Assembly: GCF_017603965.1 (NCBI RefSeq)
Contig: NZ_CP071955.1
Coordinates: 3,567,501 to 3,631,500, forward strand
DNA length: 64,000 nt
Origin: Xanthomonas fragariae
GTDB lineage: Bacteria > Pseudomonadota > Gammaproteobacteria > Xanthomonadales > Xanthomonadaceae
Direction of reading: 5' to 3'
Below the pieces are notes generated by a model. That model was not told the DNA's origin, did no database searches, and saw only the letters and a list, made by a program, of their open reading frames with translations. The translations under genes were made by a program, and so were the position numbers. Below, in pieces: positions 28,944-38,985 of this stretch. The stretch's first letter is position 1; each line of letters starts with the position of its first letter.

Positions 28944-28982
28944 TGGTTCATCGCATAATCACCGCGACTTTAGGGAGTATCG

Positions 28983-30878
28983 ATGGCCGCCCGAGATCCG
29001 GTTCCTTTCACCACCCGTGACGATACCGCCACGCGTAATCGCCCACTGCGCGCCGAGACCCCGCCGGCCGACCACTGGCGCCGCTGGGCCGACGAGGCTG
29101 CAGCGGCCGACAGCGTCGCGCCGGTGAGCGCAGCAATCATTCCTGCGGTTGCGGCTGTGTCCGGACCGGCAGCACAAACCGCGCCGGCGTCAGTGGCGCT
29201 AGCAGTCACACGCGACGGCAACGTACCGGCCGATGCGCCGTATCGCGTATTGATCGTCGAGGACGACCGCTCGCAGGCGTTGTTCGCACAGAGCGTGCTG
29301 CATGGCGCCGGCATGCATGCGCAGGTCGAAATGACCGCTGCCAGCGTGCCGCAGGCGATTCAGGACTATCGTCCGGATCTGATCCTGATGGACCTGCATA
29401 TGCCCGAGCTGGATGGCATCCGCCTGACCACCTTGATCCGTCAGCAACCAAGCCAGCAGTTGCTGCCGATCGTGTTCCTGACCGGCGACCCGGACCCGGA
29501 GCGCCAGTTCGAAGTGCTCGACAGCGGCGCCGACGATTTCCTGACCAAACCGATCCGCCCACGCCACTTAATCGCCGCGGTGTCCAACCGCATCCGTCGC
29601 GCGCGCCGGCAGGCACTGCAGCAGGCCGGCCAACAGATCAGCGTGCGCAGCAATCCGGAAACCGGGCTGCCCACGCGAGGCCACGTGATGGAGTTGCTCG
29701 CCGATGCGCTGGAGCGCAAGCAGTCCGGCGGCCTATTTTTTATCGAGATCGCCAGCGCGCTCGGCCTGCGTGAGCGCTACGGCTACGCCGCCTACGAGCG
29801 CCTGATGACCCAGGCCGGCCATCGCTTGGCCAGTGCCGCGCATCCGTATCCGTTGGCGCGTTTAAACGACAACAGCTTCCTGTTGCTGGCGGTGGGCATG
29901 CCCGAAGCCAGCCTGGAAAAGCACGCGCTGGAGATCAGGCAGCGGCTCTCGGCCAACGCCTTCCCGGTACGCGAAGATGAATCTGTGCACGTGCGCTGCG
30001 CGATCGGTGTGGCGCCTTTAGGTTTTGGCTTCGACGACACCGGCAGCGCGCTGGAAGCAGTCGAACGCACCGCCTTGCAGGCACGCTTACGCAGCGATGG
30101 CGTACAGGCCTATCTGGCACCCAGCCAGGCCGAACAACAGGAGCAACTGCGCCTGGTCGAAGGCCAGCTCGAATTGGCCTACCAACCGATCGTGGCCGTG
30201 ACCGGCAGCGACACCGCGCAGTACCAAGTGCTACTGCGGCTGCGCCAGGCCGACGGCACGCTACTGTCGGCCGGCCAAGTCATTCCCGCTGCCGAAGCGG
30301 CCGGGCGCATCGCCGATCTGGACCAACAGGTCATGGACCACGCAGTCGGCTTGCTGCATCTGTACCAGCACGCCAGCCCGCCGCTGCGCCTGTTCGTCTC
30401 GCAATCGCCGCGCACGCTGGCACGCGAGGCTTTCGCTGATTGGCTGCTCAAGGAACTGGTCGAACGCGGCGTGGCCGGGCAATCGCTGATCGTCGACCTG
30501 CGCTTGGACGATGCACTGATCCACACCGTCACCGTGCAGCAGTTCTGCGCCAAGTTGATGCCGGCCGGCGTGCAATTCTGCCTCAGCCAGTTCGAACCCG
30601 GCGACGAAGCCAACGCGCTGCTGAGCCAATTGCCGCTCAGCTTCGTACGCATGGCCAACCGCTTCGCCGATTCCCACGGCAATACCGCGGTGCGCGATCA
30701 ATTGCGCAGCGTGATCGACATCGCCCACCAGCGCGGTCTGCTGATCATCGGCCAACGCATCGAAGATCCGCAGGCAGCTGCCGCGATGTGGATCAGCGGT
30801 GTGGATTTCATCCAGGGCAACCTTGTGCAGACGGTCGGCAAGGAACTGGACTTCGACTTCACGAATGCGGTGCTCTGA
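28983..30878 (+). CDS. Response regulator with degenerate GGDEF and EAL domains
   Basis: 631 residues. A low-complexity N-terminus (about 75 residues) precedes a receiver domain (YRVLIVEDDRSQALFAQSVL, phospho-acceptor in LILMDLHMPELDG, then TKP). A GGDEF-like domain has LNDNSFLL where the GGDEF loop should be, so no cyclase activity is expected. The EAL-like domain has YQVLLRLR in place of the EAL strand and lacks most metal ligands, so phosphodiesterase activity is also unlikely. It may bind c-di-GMP or a partner protein, like FimX/Filp-type effectors. The hybrid kinase gene starts directly after its stop. Confidence 0.87.
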   Translation: MAARDPVPFTTRDDTATRNRPLRAETPPADHWRRWADEAAAADSVAPVSAAIIPAVAAVSGPAAQTAPASVALAVTRDGNVPADAPYRVLIVEDDRSQALFAQSVLHGAGMHAQVEMTAASVPQAIQDYRPDLILMDLHMPELDGIRLTTLIRQQPSQQLLPIVFLTGDPDPERQFEVLDSGADDFLTKPIRPRHLIAAVSNRIRRARRQALQQAGQQISVRSNPETGLPTRGHVMELLADALERKQSGGLFFIEIASALGLRERYGYAAYERLMTQAGHRLASAAHPYPLARLNDNSFLLLAVGMPEASLEKHALEIRQRLSANAFPVREDESVHVRCAIGVAPLGFGFDDTGSALEAVERTALQARLRSDGVQAYLAPSQAEQQEQLRLVEGQLELAYQPIVAVTGSDTAQYQVLLRLRQADGTLLSAGQVIPAAEAAGRIADLDQQVMDHAVGLLHLYQHASPPLRLFVSQSPRTLAREAFADWLLKELVERGVAGQSLIVDLRLDDALIHTVTVQQFCAKLMPAGVQFCLSQFEPGDEANALLSQLPLSFVRMANRFADSHGNTAVRDQLRSVIDIAHQRGLLIIGQRIEDPQAAAAMWISGVDFIQGNLVQTVGKELDFDFTNAVL

Positions 30879-33185
30879 GTGACAGCGCGTGCAGGAGGCC
30901 TTCGCGCCTGGAGCATTTTAGCTACCCTGGCCGCCCTGGTGGCAGCGCTGGGCGCAGGCTTGCAATGGTCCGCACTGCAGGGCCCATGGCTGGCGGTGAC
31001 CGCAGTTTCGGCGACGCTCGCAGTAGTGTTCGGCCTGTGCGCCGCCATCGCCGCCAATCGTGCCCTGCGCGCACAGCAGGCGCTCTCGCAGCGCCTGGAA
31101 GAAGTCGACCTCGCCCGCGAGCGACTGCAGCAGGAATTGCAACGCCACAGTGAACTCGAGCAAGAATTACTGCGCGCCAAGCAGGCCGCCGAAGCCGCCA
31201 CGCTGGCCAAAGGCGAGTTCCTGGCCACCATGAGTCATGAGATCCGCACACCGCTCAACGGCATCGTTCCGATGCTGGAGCTGATCTCCAGTGGCCAGCT
31301 CAGTGTGGACCAGCGCGACATGCTACAGACCGCCACTGGCAGCTCGCTGCAGTTGCTGCGCATCGTCGACGACATCCTCGACTACTCCAAGCTCGAAGCC
31401 AACAAGCTGGAACTGGAGATCACCACCTTCAACCTGCGCGAACTGCTCGACGGCGTCGTGCAGCTGCTGCAACGCACCGCCGAAGGTCGCCAGCTGCGCC
31501 TGAGCCTGGACATCGAGCAGTCGGTGCGTCTGCTGGTGCGCGGCGATCCGATCCGCCTGCGCCAGGTACTGGGCAACCTGATCGGCAACGCGATCAAGTT
31601 CACCGAGCGTGGCAGCGTGGATATCCTACTGCGCCGCCTGGGCGAAACACGCGCCCAGCATCTGCTGCGCTTCCAGGTGCGCGACACCGGCATCGGCATC
31701 GCCCCGGATCAGCAGGCCCGCCTGTTCCGCTCCTTTGCGCAAGCCGACGCATCGACCACGCGCCTGTACGGCGGCACCGGGCTGGGGCTGGCGATCTGCA
31801 AGCGCATCATCGACCTGATGGGCGGCCGCATCGGCGTGGAATCCGAACCTGGGCGCGGCGCCACCTTCTGGTTCGAAATCCCGCTGCTCAAAGTCATCGG
31901 CGACCTGAAGCAGAACACCGGCACCGACGCGGGACGGGTCATGGTGATCAGTTCGGATGCTCGCCTGTCGCAACGCCTCAAGCGCTTACTCGATAGCTGG
32001 GGCGTGTCGCATGTGCTGATGGAAACCACCCAGGAAGCGCTCGAACGCGTACGTCGCCACAGCGACACCGAAGGCTTCCGCTGCGTCATCGCCGACCACG
32101 ACACGCTGCGCTACAGCGCGCGCGCCGTGCATCGCGCGTTAGCCCGCCCGGAAGACCTCAGCGGCTCGCGGCTGATCTGGCTGTACGGCGAAGAGCCGGT
32201 CCCTGCCGAACTGCAGGACAACGCCACCTTGGTGCCGCGCCAGAGCCCGGACGAGACGCTGCGCGCGTTGGTGCTGCCGCCCGATCCCAAGCCGGCCCAT
32301 GCAGCCGCGCTGGATTCGGAAGCGATCCCAGACCCGTTGCCGCCACCGATGGCCAACCCACGCGACGTGCGCATCCTGCTGGCGGAAGACAACCCGGTAA
32401 ACCTGTTGGTCGCGCAAAAGTTGCTGGCCTTCCTCGGCTTCGAAGCCGACACCGCCACCGACGGCGAAGCCGCGCTGAGCGGCATGGCATCCACCCGCTA
32501 CGACATGGTGTTCATGGATTGCCAGATGCCGGTGCTGGATGGCTATGCCGCCACCCGATGCTGGCGCGCCATGGAAACCGAAAGCGGCCGCCGCCCGGTA
32601 CCGATCGTGGCGATGACCGCCAACGCCATGGCTGGCGACCGCGAACGCTGTCTGGCCGCCGGCATGGACGACTATTTGTCCAAGCCGGTGGCACGCGAAC
32701 AACTCAATGCCTGCCTGCAGCGCTGGCTGCCGCGTCAGCAAGCGCTGCCCGGACTGGCCAGCCGCGGCCCAGTCGCGATGAATCCAGAGAGCGCAAGCGC
32801 TGCGGCGCAGGCACGCGCACTGCCGATCCTGGACAACAGCGTCATCGATGAGCTGTACGAAGTAGCGGGCGCAGACACCTTCACCATCCTCCAGCTGTTC
32901 CTCGAAGACGCGCCGCTCATCATCGAACGGCTGGAAGCGGCCGCAGCCAATCGCGACAGCATGCAGCTACGCGATCTGGCCCACACCCTCACCTCGTCCA
33001 GCGCCAACGTCGGCGCCCAGGCGGTGTCCAACGCGGCACGACGCATTGAACTAGCCGCCCGCACCGGTACCATCGAACGCCCCTCGGTCATGGTCGCACT
33101 GGTCGTCTCCGAATACGCCCGCGCTCGCTTGGCACTGCTAGACCAGATTGCCCGCCTGCAGTCCGCAACCCGCGCTGCTAGCTAA
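30879..33185 (+). CDS. Hybrid sensor histidine kinase with receiver and Hpt domains
   Basis: 768 residues from a GTG abutting the previous stop codon. Two N-terminal membrane helices (about residues 8-60), a coiled-coil linker, then HisKA with [13 protein letters not shown] and the ATPase N, G1, F and G2 boxes ([38 protein letters not shown]). A pseudo-receiver without its aspartate follows, then a true receiver ([15 protein letters not shown]) and a C-terminal Hpt with [16 protein letters not shown]. No periplasmic sensor domain is evident. The TAA stop is supplied by the target duplication of MITE copy 6, so the natural C-terminus may have been longer. Confidence 0.92.
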   Translation: MTARAGGLRAWSILATLAALVAALGAGLQWSALQGPWLAVTAVSATLAVVFGLCAAIAANRALRAQQALSQRLEEVDLARERLQQELQRHSELEQELLRAKQAAEAATLAKGEFLATMSHEIRTPLNGIVPMLELISSGQLSVDQRDMLQTATGSSLQLLRIVDDILDYSKLEANKLELEITTFNLRELLDGVVQLLQRTAEGRQLRLSLDIEQSVRLLVRGDPIRLRQVLGNLIGNAIKFTERGSVDILLRRLGETRAQHLLRFQVRDTGIGIAPDQQARLFRSFAQADASTTRLYGGTGLGLAICKRIIDLMGGRIGVESEPGRGATFWFEIPLLKVIGDLKQNTGTDAGRVMVISSDARLSQRLKRLLDSWGVSHVLMETTQEALERVRRHSDTEGFRCVIADHDTLRYSARAVHRALARPEDLSGSRLIWLYGEEPVPAELQDNATLVPRQSPDETLRALVLPPDPKPAHAAALDSEAIPDPLPPPMANPRDVRILLAEDNPVNLLVAQKLLAFLGFEADTATDGEAALSGMASTRYDMVFMDCQMPVLDGYAATRCWRAMETESGRRPVPIVAMTANAMAGDRERCLAAGMDDYLSKPVAREQLNACLQRWLPRQQALPGLASRGPVAMNPESASAAAQARALPILDNSVIDELYEVAGADTFTILQLFLEDAPLIIERLEAAAANRDSMQLRDLAHTLTSSSANVGAQAVSNAARRIELAARTGTIERPSVMVALVVSEYARARLALLDQIARLQSATRAAS

Positions 33186-33313
33186 GAGCGGCTAACAAAA
33201 CGTAGCGAGCAGTCGTCAGGCGGGCGCAGCCGCCGCGGAGGAACCGGAGTGTAGCGTGGTACATGCCGATTCCGAGCATCGGCCGCGCCCGCCTGGCGGT
33301 GAGCGCAGTCGTT
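33186..33313 (+). mobile_element. MITE copy 6, right end truncated
   Basis: Left end GAGCGGCTAACAAAAC intact after TAA at 33183-33185. The copy stops at ...GCAGTCGTT; the last 15 or so bases, including the right terminal repeat, are replaced by unrelated DNA. It can no longer move. Confidence 0.88.
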
Positions 33314-33388
33314 ATCTGTGCTGGGCAGCGATACCAGCAAGGACCACACCTGACGCAGCAAAGCAACGCAACAGTGCGTCAGCCGCAC

Positions 33389-33859
33389 TCAATCATCCAA
33401 CTTCGTCAGCAAATAATTCGGCTCGCCAATCCGCGCCACCAGATCCAGCTGGGTTTCCAGCCAGTCGATGTGCTCTTCTTCCGATTCCAGAATGTCCACC
33501 AGCAACTGCCGGCTCACGTAGTCCTTGACCGACTCCGCATACACCACCGCCTCGCGCAGCACCCCCACCGCCTCGCGCTCCAGGGTCAGATCGCAGCGGA
33601 ACATTTCGGTCGGGTTCTCGCCGATGCGCAGCTTGCCCAGCACCTGAAAATTGGGAAGTCCCTCGAGGAACAGGATGCGGTCGGACAACTTGTCCGCATG
33701 CTTCATCTCGTCGATGGATTCCTTGTACTCATGCTCGGCCAATTCCTTCAGGCCCCAGTTCTTGAGCATTTTGGCGTGCAGGAAGTACTGGTTAATCGCG
33801 GTAAGTTCGTTGTAGAGCACCTTGTTGAGGTGCTCGATGACTTTGGTATCGCCCTTCAT
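33389..33859 (-). CDS. bfr: Bacterioferritin
   Basis: Haem-containing iron-storage protein, 156 residues, forming 24-mers. [20 protein letters not shown] supplies the first ferroxidase glutamate. [20 protein letters not shown] carries the second-site residues and the haem-ligand methionine at residue 52, which marks it as a true haem-binding bacterioferritin. [20 protein letters not shown] and [20 protein letters not shown] complete the di-iron centre. bfd lies upstream on the same strand, though 446 bases away. Confidence 0.97.
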   Translation of the reverse strand: MKGDTKVIEHLNKVLYNELTAINQYFLHAKMLKNWGLKELAEHEYKESIDEMKHADKLSDRILFLEGLPNFQVLGKLRIGENPTEMFRCDLTLEREAVGVLREAVVYAESVKDYVSRQLLVDILESEEEHIDWLETQLDLVARIGEPNYLLTKLDD

Positions 33860-34305
33860 GCGATGTCTCCTAGACAGTGAGCCGAGCGCACTCTAACGCG
33901 ATGACGCGGCACATGAAGGAACGCGAATCGTGATCAGTTGCGGGACGCATGGCCGACCACAAGACAAGCCGCCATACGGTCGGCAGCAAGGACAAAACGC
34001 TTGTAGGTCAGATGAAGCTACAGCTGCAATCCGTTCCTCCACAAACAGCGCCACAGCCAGCCGCAGTAGCTACCCGGCCGGCAGCCAGGCGCAAGCAAGA
34101 CCAAGAGAGCGATCATCGATCTAGTGGAGCCAACGCTACAATCCGTTGCCGACCAGCAGCGCGACAGGCTGCAACCAAAAGGTTTCAGAACCTCGTGCGT
34201 CGCAACGCGTGCTTCATCGACGCGACGAAGTCGGCATCTGCGCACCGACCAACAAATCTGCGCACCGACCAACAAAACGAATCAGCAAAATGCACAAAGC
34301 AACCT
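33860..34305. other. Gene-free stretch between bfd and bfr
   Basis: No supported gene. It holds the bfr promoter region, and a 2 x 20-bp perfect tandem repeat at 34236-34275. Confidence 0.4.
34236..34275. repeat. Perfect 2 x 20-bp tandem repeat downstream of bfd
   Basis: The unit ATCTGCGCACCGACCAACAA occurs twice back to back, about 30 bases past the bfd stop codon. Confidence 0.85.
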
Positions 34306-34515
34306 TCACGCAGCGCTGGCCAAACCCAACAGGGGCAGCGGTAGCGCACGCGTTGCATGTACCTGGCTCAACAAGTCGCCAGCCATTTCAAGGCACGAGC
34401 CACAATTGGATCCGCACCCGGTGCGCATGGTCAGCTCGGCCAAACTGGCGCAACCGTTCTCAGCCGCTTCGCGGATCTGGTGGTCGGTGACCCCATTACA
34501 GATGCAGACGTACAC
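34306..34515 (-). CDS. bfd: Bacterioferritin-associated ferredoxin
   Basis: 69-residue [2Fe-2S] protein that docks on bacterioferritin and reduces its core to release iron. It begins MYVCICNGVTDHQIREAAEN; ligands Cys4, Cys6, Cys38 and Cys41 (GCGSNCGSC) have the family spacing. The C-terminal tail after LLSQV is not conserved. A Fur-box-like sequence about 80 bases upstream would fit iron-repressed expression, as expected for bfd. Confidence 0.95.
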   Translation of the reverse strand: MYVCICNGVTDHQIREAAENGCASLAELTMRTGCGSNCGSCLEMAGDLLSQVHATRALPLPLLGLASAA

Positions 34516-34592
34516 GGTATCGGTGTGGTGTTGGCGATCCGGAGAGGACCGGGACTAATTGCACCGCAAACGAGAATAGGTGTCAATTCCAA

Positions 34593-34612
34593 AGGTTAAT
34601 CATTATTAATCC
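34593..34612 (-). promoter_or_regulatory. Possible Fur box upstream of bfd
   Basis: On the minus strand the sequence reads ATTAATAATGATTAACC, sharing ATAATGATnAA with the Fur consensus GATAATGATAATCATTATC. It overlaps the last codons of rppH, about 80 bases before the bfd start. The match is partial. Confidence 0.3.
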
Positions 34613-35216
34613 GGACCGGCCGCACCCCGCTGCGCTTGAATGGGCGCTTGCGCGGGCTGTCGTGTCCCGCAGCGCTGCTGCCCGGCAACCATGCTTCCAG
34701 CGCACGCTCAGGCATCGCACCGACCGCCCCAGGTGGTCCGGCCAGATTCTGCGCAAGCGGCGCCAGATGGCGCAACGCTCGTGCATACACACCGCGCTTG
34801 AACATCACCACATGTTCAACCGGATACCAGAAATCTACCCAGCGCCAGTGGTCAAACTCAGGCGTGTCGGTATGGTCGAGCTTGAGGTGGGATTCCTCGC
34901 CAGTGAACCGTAGTAGGAACCAGACCTGTTTCTGACCAATGCAGACCTGTCGCTCGTTCCGACGGACAGCCCGGCTGGGTAGGCGATAGCGTAGCCAGCC
35001 AGGCGTGGCACCGAGCAATTCGACATGCTCGGGCAACAACCCGGTTTCTTCGCGCAGCTCGCGGTACATGGCTTCGACGGGCGTCTCATCGGTATTCATG
35101 CCACCTTGCGGGAACTGCCAGCCGTCTCTACGCACACGTCGTGCCCAGAACACCTGACCGTCCTGCCGCATCAGCACGATGCCCACGTTTGGCCGGAAAC
35201 CGTCCGGATCGATCAC
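34596..35216 (-). CDS. rppH: RNA pyrophosphohydrolase
   Basis: Nudix enzyme that removes pyrophosphate from mRNA 5' ends and triggers decay. The start [20 protein letters not shown] and [20 protein letters not shown] are canonical; the Nudix box is [20 protein letters not shown] followed by [24 protein letters not shown] is also conserved. At 206 residues it has a Xanthomonas-type C-terminal extension beyond the core of about 160. It diverges from the tRNA-Met gene. Confidence 0.95.
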   Translation of the reverse strand: MIDPDGFRPNVGIVLMRQDGQVFWARRVRRDGWQFPQGGMNTDETPVEAMYRELREETGLLPEHVELLGATPGWLRYRLPSRAVRRNERQVCIGQKQVWFLLRFTGEESHLKLDHTDTPEFDHWRWVDFWYPVEHVVMFKRGVYARALRHLAPLAQNLAGPPGAVGAMPERALEAWLPGSSAAGHDSPRKRPFKRSGVRPVRINND

Positions 35217-35292
35217 GATGCGGACTCCTGAAAATCTACTGTCACCGACTCTGCCACGGCGACGCCCGGCTCACAAGCTGCAAACGACATAC

Positions 35293-35320
35293 TTGACAAC
35301 GCCGTTACGCATTGTAAGAA
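35293..35320 (+). promoter_or_regulatory. Promoter of the tRNA-Met / tRNA-Gln unit
   Basis: TTGACA at 35293-35298 is followed after 16 bases by TAAGAA at about 35315-35320, which places the start roughly seven bases before the tRNA-Met gene. Confidence 0.7.
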
Positions 35321-35334
35321 TTACCGGCTACCTA

Positions 35335-35411
35335 GGCTATGTAGCTCAGCCGGTTAGAGCACAGCACTCATAATGCTGGGGTCGGTGGTTCGAGTCCACC
35401 CATAGCCACCA
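35335..35411 (+). tRNA. tRNA-Met (CAT)
   Basis: 77 nucleotides with encoded CCA. Acceptor GGCTATG pairs with CATAGCC; the T arm contains GGTTCGAGTCC; the anticodon loop ACTCATAAT gives CAT. The paired first acceptor base (G-C) indicates the elongator rather than initiator form. Confidence 0.95.
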
Positions 35412-35463
35412 AGGTATTCATGCCTTCGCAGGCATGCAATAATCTGGGATCGACACATTTTAT

Positions 35464-35537
35464 TGCCCCGTAGCCAAGCGGTAAGGCACCTGACTCTGAC
35501 TCAGGCATCGGTGGTTCGAATCCATCCGGGGCAGCCA
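35464..35537 (+). tRNA. tRNA-Gln (CTG)
   Basis: 74 nucleotides with encoded CCA. Acceptor TGCCCCG pairs with CGGGGCA; anticodon stem CCTGA/TCAGG encloses CTCTGAC, giving CTG; the T arm has GGTTCGAATCC. It lies 52 bases after tRNA-Met and is probably co-transcribed with it. Confidence 0.95.
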
Positions 35538-35542
35538 AACAC

Positions 35543-35574
35543 AAAAGGTTCGATCGAAAGATCGGACCTTTTTT
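35543..35574 (+). terminator. Rho-independent terminator after tRNA-Gln
   Basis: AAAAGGTTCGATC, loop GAAA, GATCGGACCTTTT then more T. A 13-bp stem with one wobble pair, followed by a T run. Confidence 0.92.
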
Positions 35575-35903
35575 GTTGCCCAACCATTCTTGCCCTGAAT
35601 CCACTCGGCCATCCGGGGGGACGCAAAATATCCCTGCCCCGAGACCACGCGAAAATCGCTAAAGGCACCTGCCTGCCCTATCAGCATAAACGACGCGCCA
35701 ACGATGCGTCCTGAATGCACGAGGTACTGTGACCCAATAACCCGCCATCGCCCATGACATCACTTGCGCACGCAGCTGTCGCCGCCCGTACGCGATCCGC
35801 ACAAGACGGCTATCGGCCACCTGTAAGCTAGACCCGGCGAAAGAAAATCGCCCCTCGCGAAGCAACGCGTCGCAGGCTGCGGATTTGCAAACCCCAAAAC
35901 GAC
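35575..35903. other. Gene-free stretch between tRNA-Gln and rpsI
   Basis: I see no gene, repeat or regulatory element that can be supported here. Confidence 0.4.
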
Positions 35904-35928
35904 AAAAGCCCAGCATGGCCGGGCTTTT
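35904..35928 (-). terminator. Terminator after rpsI
   Basis: AAAAGCCC and GGGCTTTT arms around GGCCATGCT on the minus strand, about 45 bases past the rpsI stop, ending in a T run. Confidence 0.85.
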
Positions 35929-35972
35929 GAAGCAAGCGCGCCGGCGAACCGGGACGCAGCGAGCGCGATAGA

Positions 35973-36365
35973 TCAGCGCTTGGAGAACTGGGTAGCGCGA
36001 CGGGCCTTATGCAGACCGACCTTCTTACGCTCGACTTCGCGAGCGTCACGGGTCATGAAGCCAGCCTTGCGCAACTCGGACTTCAGGGTTTCGTCGTATT
36101 CGACCAACGCACGGGCAATGCCAAGACGGATCGCACCGGCCTGACCGGTAGTGCCGCCGCCCGAAGCGGTGACCAGGATGTCGAAGCTCTCGGTGTTCTT
36201 GGTGAGCTCCAGCGGCTGGCGCACAATCATACGCGCAGTCTCACGGCCAAAGAACTCGTCCAGCGGACGGTCGTTGACGGTGATGTTGCCAGTGCCTTTG
36301 CGCAGGAACACGCGAGCGGTGGAGGACTTACGGCGACCAGTGCCGTAGTTTTGCGTGATAGCCAT
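35973..36365 (-). CDS. rpsI: Ribosomal protein S9
   Basis: 130-residue small-subunit protein whose C-terminal tail reaches the P site. [20 protein letters not shown] and the closing RRATQFSKR (the SKR end contacts tRNA) are diagnostic. [19 protein letters not shown] is also conserved. It lies three bases after rplM, the universal L13-S9 operon. Confidence 0.98.
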   Translation of the reverse strand: MAITQNYGTGRRKSSTARVFLRKGTGNITVNDRPLDEFFGRETARMIVRQPLELTKNTESFDILVTASGGGTTGQAGAIRLGIARALVEYDETLKSELRKAGFMTRDAREVERKKVGLHKARRATQFSKR

Positions 36366-36368
36366 GAT

Positions 36369-36797
36369 TTAGATATCCAGAACTTGCGGCTGCTGGGCGG
36401 CGTGCGGATGCTCGGCACCCGAATAGACCTTGAGCTTACGGTACATGGTGCGGCCCAGAGGACCCTTCGGCAGCATGCCCTTGACAGCGATTTCGATCAC
36501 GCGCTCCGGGTGGCGCTGCAGCGCCTGCTCCAGGCTCTCGGTCTTCAAGTTACCGATGTAGCCGGTGAAACGGTGATACTTTTTGTCTTTCAGCTTGTTG
36601 CCCGTGACCACGATTTTCTCGGCATTGATCACCACAAGGTAATCGCCAGTATCGACGTGGGTGGTATAGACCGGTTTGTGCTTGCCGCGCAGACGGCGAG
36701 CCAGTTCGGTGGATAGACGGCCGAGCGTCTTGCCGGCGGCGTCAACGAGATACCAGTCGCGCTGGACGGTCTCGGACTTTGCGGTGAACGTAGTCAT
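36369..36797 (-). CDS. rplM: Ribosomal protein L13
   Basis: 142-residue large-subunit protein, first gene of the rplM-rpsI operon. [40 protein letters not shown] and [20 protein letters not shown] are the family signatures, followed by the H-P-H-A-A-Q-Q-P end. Confidence 0.98.
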   Translation of the reverse strand: MTTFTAKSETVQRDWYLVDAAGKTLGRLSTELARRLRGKHKPVYTTHVDTGDYLVVINAEKIVVTGNKLKDKKYHRFTGYIGNLKTESLEQALQRHPERVIEIAVKGMLPKGPLGRTMYRKLKVYSGAEHPHAAQQPQVLDI

Positions 36798-36977
36798 GAT
36801 AAAACTCTTGAGTGGTCGGGCGGATTGCAGCGGCTAACGACCACTGGAACTTTGCCACGCGTTGTGATGTCGAAACACAAGATCGACAATCATACGGGAC
36901 ACTCGGCCGCTGCGCAAGTTGCGACCGACGCGAGATGGGCGGTTGGCAACGGGTCGGCGGGGGGCCAGAATCGACGC

Positions 36978-37631
36978 ATGGCCCAAACGACTCCTTCCCG
37001 ACTGCATAGCCGGCTCGACCGGCTGCTGATCGAAGTCCAGCGTGCGCTGGATACCGTCTTCGGCAACCTGCCCGCCGAGCGCCCCAATCCGGCTGCGAAC
37101 ACACCCGATGTGGTGCTGAAACCGGACCAACGCCAGAATGCGGCCGGATTGATGCGCATCAATCATGTTGGCGAGGTGTGCGCGCAAGGCCTGTATTTCG
37201 GCCAGGCCGCGGTGGCCCGCGACGCCCACACCCAGCACCATCTGCTGGAAGCTGCGCAGGAAGAAACCGACCACTTGGCCTGGTGCGCCGACCGCCTGCA
37301 CGAACTGGATAGCCGCCCCAGCCTGTTCAACCCACTCTGGTACGCCGGCAGCTACGCACTTGGCGCATTGGCAGGATTACGTGGCGACGACTGGAGCCTG
37401 GGCTTTGTGGTCGAAACCGAGCGCCAAGTGGAGGCCCATCTGGACGAACACCTGGAAACCTTGCCGGAAATCGACCAACGCAGCCGCGCGATTTTGCGCG
37501 TGATGAAAATCGACGAAGCACGCCATGCCGACCAAGCCGAACAAGCAGGCGCCCGCATCCTCCCGCCCCCGATCCCCAGCGCCATGGCCCTAGCCTCCAA
37601 ACTAATGAAGACCATCGCCTACCGCTTGTAG
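36978..37631 (+). CDS. coq7: Demethoxyubiquinone hydroxylase (di-iron)
   Basis: 217 residues; hydroxylates 2-polyprenyl-3-methyl-6-methoxy-1,4-benzoquinone in ubiquinone synthesis. The ferritin-like four-helix core supplies the di-iron ligands in [50 protein letters not shown] and [14 protein letters not shown] (two EXXH-type pairs). The ATG at 36978 gives [16 protein letters not shown]; the frame upstream is not conserved. Membrane-peripheral. Divergent from the rplM operon. Confidence 0.94.
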   Translation: MAQTTPSRLHSRLDRLLIEVQRALDTVFGNLPAERPNPAANTPDVVLKPDQRQNAAGLMRINHVGEVCAQGLYFGQAAVARDAHTQHHLLEAAQEETDHLAWCADRLHELDSRPSLFNPLWYAGSYALGALAGLRGDDWSLGFVVETERQVEAHLDEHLETLPEIDQRSRAILRVMKIDEARHADQAEQAGARILPPPIPSAMALASKLMKTIAYRL

Positions 37632-37766
37632 ACAATAGGCAAGGCACCACGCAGATCAGTTGAGGGCGGGCGCCGAAAGCGCGGCGAGGATGGGTAGCTG
37701 ACGCGTTGGAGTCAAACGGTTTGCACAGCAAGCCTTGGGTGGCCAGCACCGCGAAGCTGGAGCTGA

Positions 37767-37895
37767 CTACGACACCAGCTTCAACGCGATCACGTCTGCA
37801 ACGATCAAACCAACGCATGCCAAGCGCGACCACGAGTCGCTATCGCCGAACAGCGCGATGCCGGCGATGGTCACACCCAACGCGCCGATACCGGA
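37767..37895 (-). pseudogene. C-terminal fragment of an SMR-family efflux pump
   Basis: SGIGALGVTIAGIALFGDSD followed by SWSRLACVGLIVADVIALKL matches the last two helices of small multidrug resistance proteins (EmrE/SugE type: W-x-G-x-G-x-x-G then LIVAGVxxLKL). Only about 42 codons remain of about 105, and the catalytic N-terminal helix is absent. The neighbouring 135 bases down to coq7 hold nothing recognisable. Confidence 0.65.
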
Positions 37896-38049
37896 CTCAT
37901 CACAGAAAAACGGATAAAAAAAAGCGACCCAGTGGTCGCGCACTGAGCTGCCCCCGGCTGTGGAACACGAGCTCATCGCGTGGCACCCCGTCTCGCCTTG
38001 TGTCTCTACCGCACCTGCAAGCAGGTGCGCAACAGCCAATTACCTGCGC

Positions 38050-38844
38050 TCATTCGCTCAGATTGCGCCCGTGGAACAACTCTTCGATTTCGCGCTTGAG
38101 TAGCGTTTCGATCTTCATGCGCTCCTTGAAAGACAGATTCTTGGCGCGCTCTTCGAACAGGTACTGATCCAGATCGAAATCCTTCAGGTGCATCTTCGTG
38201 TGGAAGATATTTTCCTGATAGACGTTGACGTCGAACATCTCGTAGCGCGACTTCACGTTCTTGGCGAGGAAGTGCTGGATCGAGTTGATCTTGTGGTCGA
38301 TGTAGTGCTTCTTGCCCTTCACATCGCGGGTAAAGCCGCGAACCCGGTAATCCATGATCACGATGTCCGACTCAAGACTCTCGATCAGGTAGTTAAGCGC
38401 CTTCAACGGCGAGATCACCCCGCAGGTAGCGACGTCGATGTCGGCACGGAAGGTGGCGATACCTTCCTGTGGATGCGTTTCGGGATATGTGTGTACAGTG
38501 ATATGACTCTTGTCCATATGAGCAACCACAGCATCGGAGATCAACTCTTTGCCAGCCTGCTTCTTGTCGATAACTGGCTCTTCCGAGATCAGGATCGTGA
38601 CCGACGCTCCCTGCGGATCGTAGTCCTGACGTGCGATATTGAGGATATTGGCGCCAATGATCTCGGCCACATCGGTCAGGATCTGGGTCAGACGGTCGGC
38701 ATCGTACTGCTCATCGATATATTCGATGTAGCGCTGACGCTCCTCTTCGGTACGCGCATAACAGACATCGTAGATGTTGAAGCTCAACGCCTTGGTGAGG
38801 TTGTTGAACCCCTGTAGCCTCAGGCGAGGCAACGGCTTGACCAC
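38050..38844 (-). CDS. speD: S-adenosylmethionine decarboxylase proenzyme (Gram-negative, E. coli type)
   Basis: 264 residues; supplies decarboxylated SAM for spermidine synthesis. The self-cleavage site that generates the pyruvoyl group is in [19 protein letters not shown], where the serine becomes pyruvate. [18 protein letters not shown] near the start and [20 protein letters not shown] are typical of the long bacterial class. It diverges from clp across about 140 bases. Confidence 0.96.
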
Positions 38845-38985
38845 GTCAGTCTGTCCTTATGAAAAGCGGAGGATAAAGAAGTCAATTATGAGCCAAAGAT
38901 CCCAGCAACGAAATGCCGATGTTAAGAATGGTTTACCTTGCACGACTCATGCCGTTAAGCTTCGGAAATTATACGCGGAACTACC

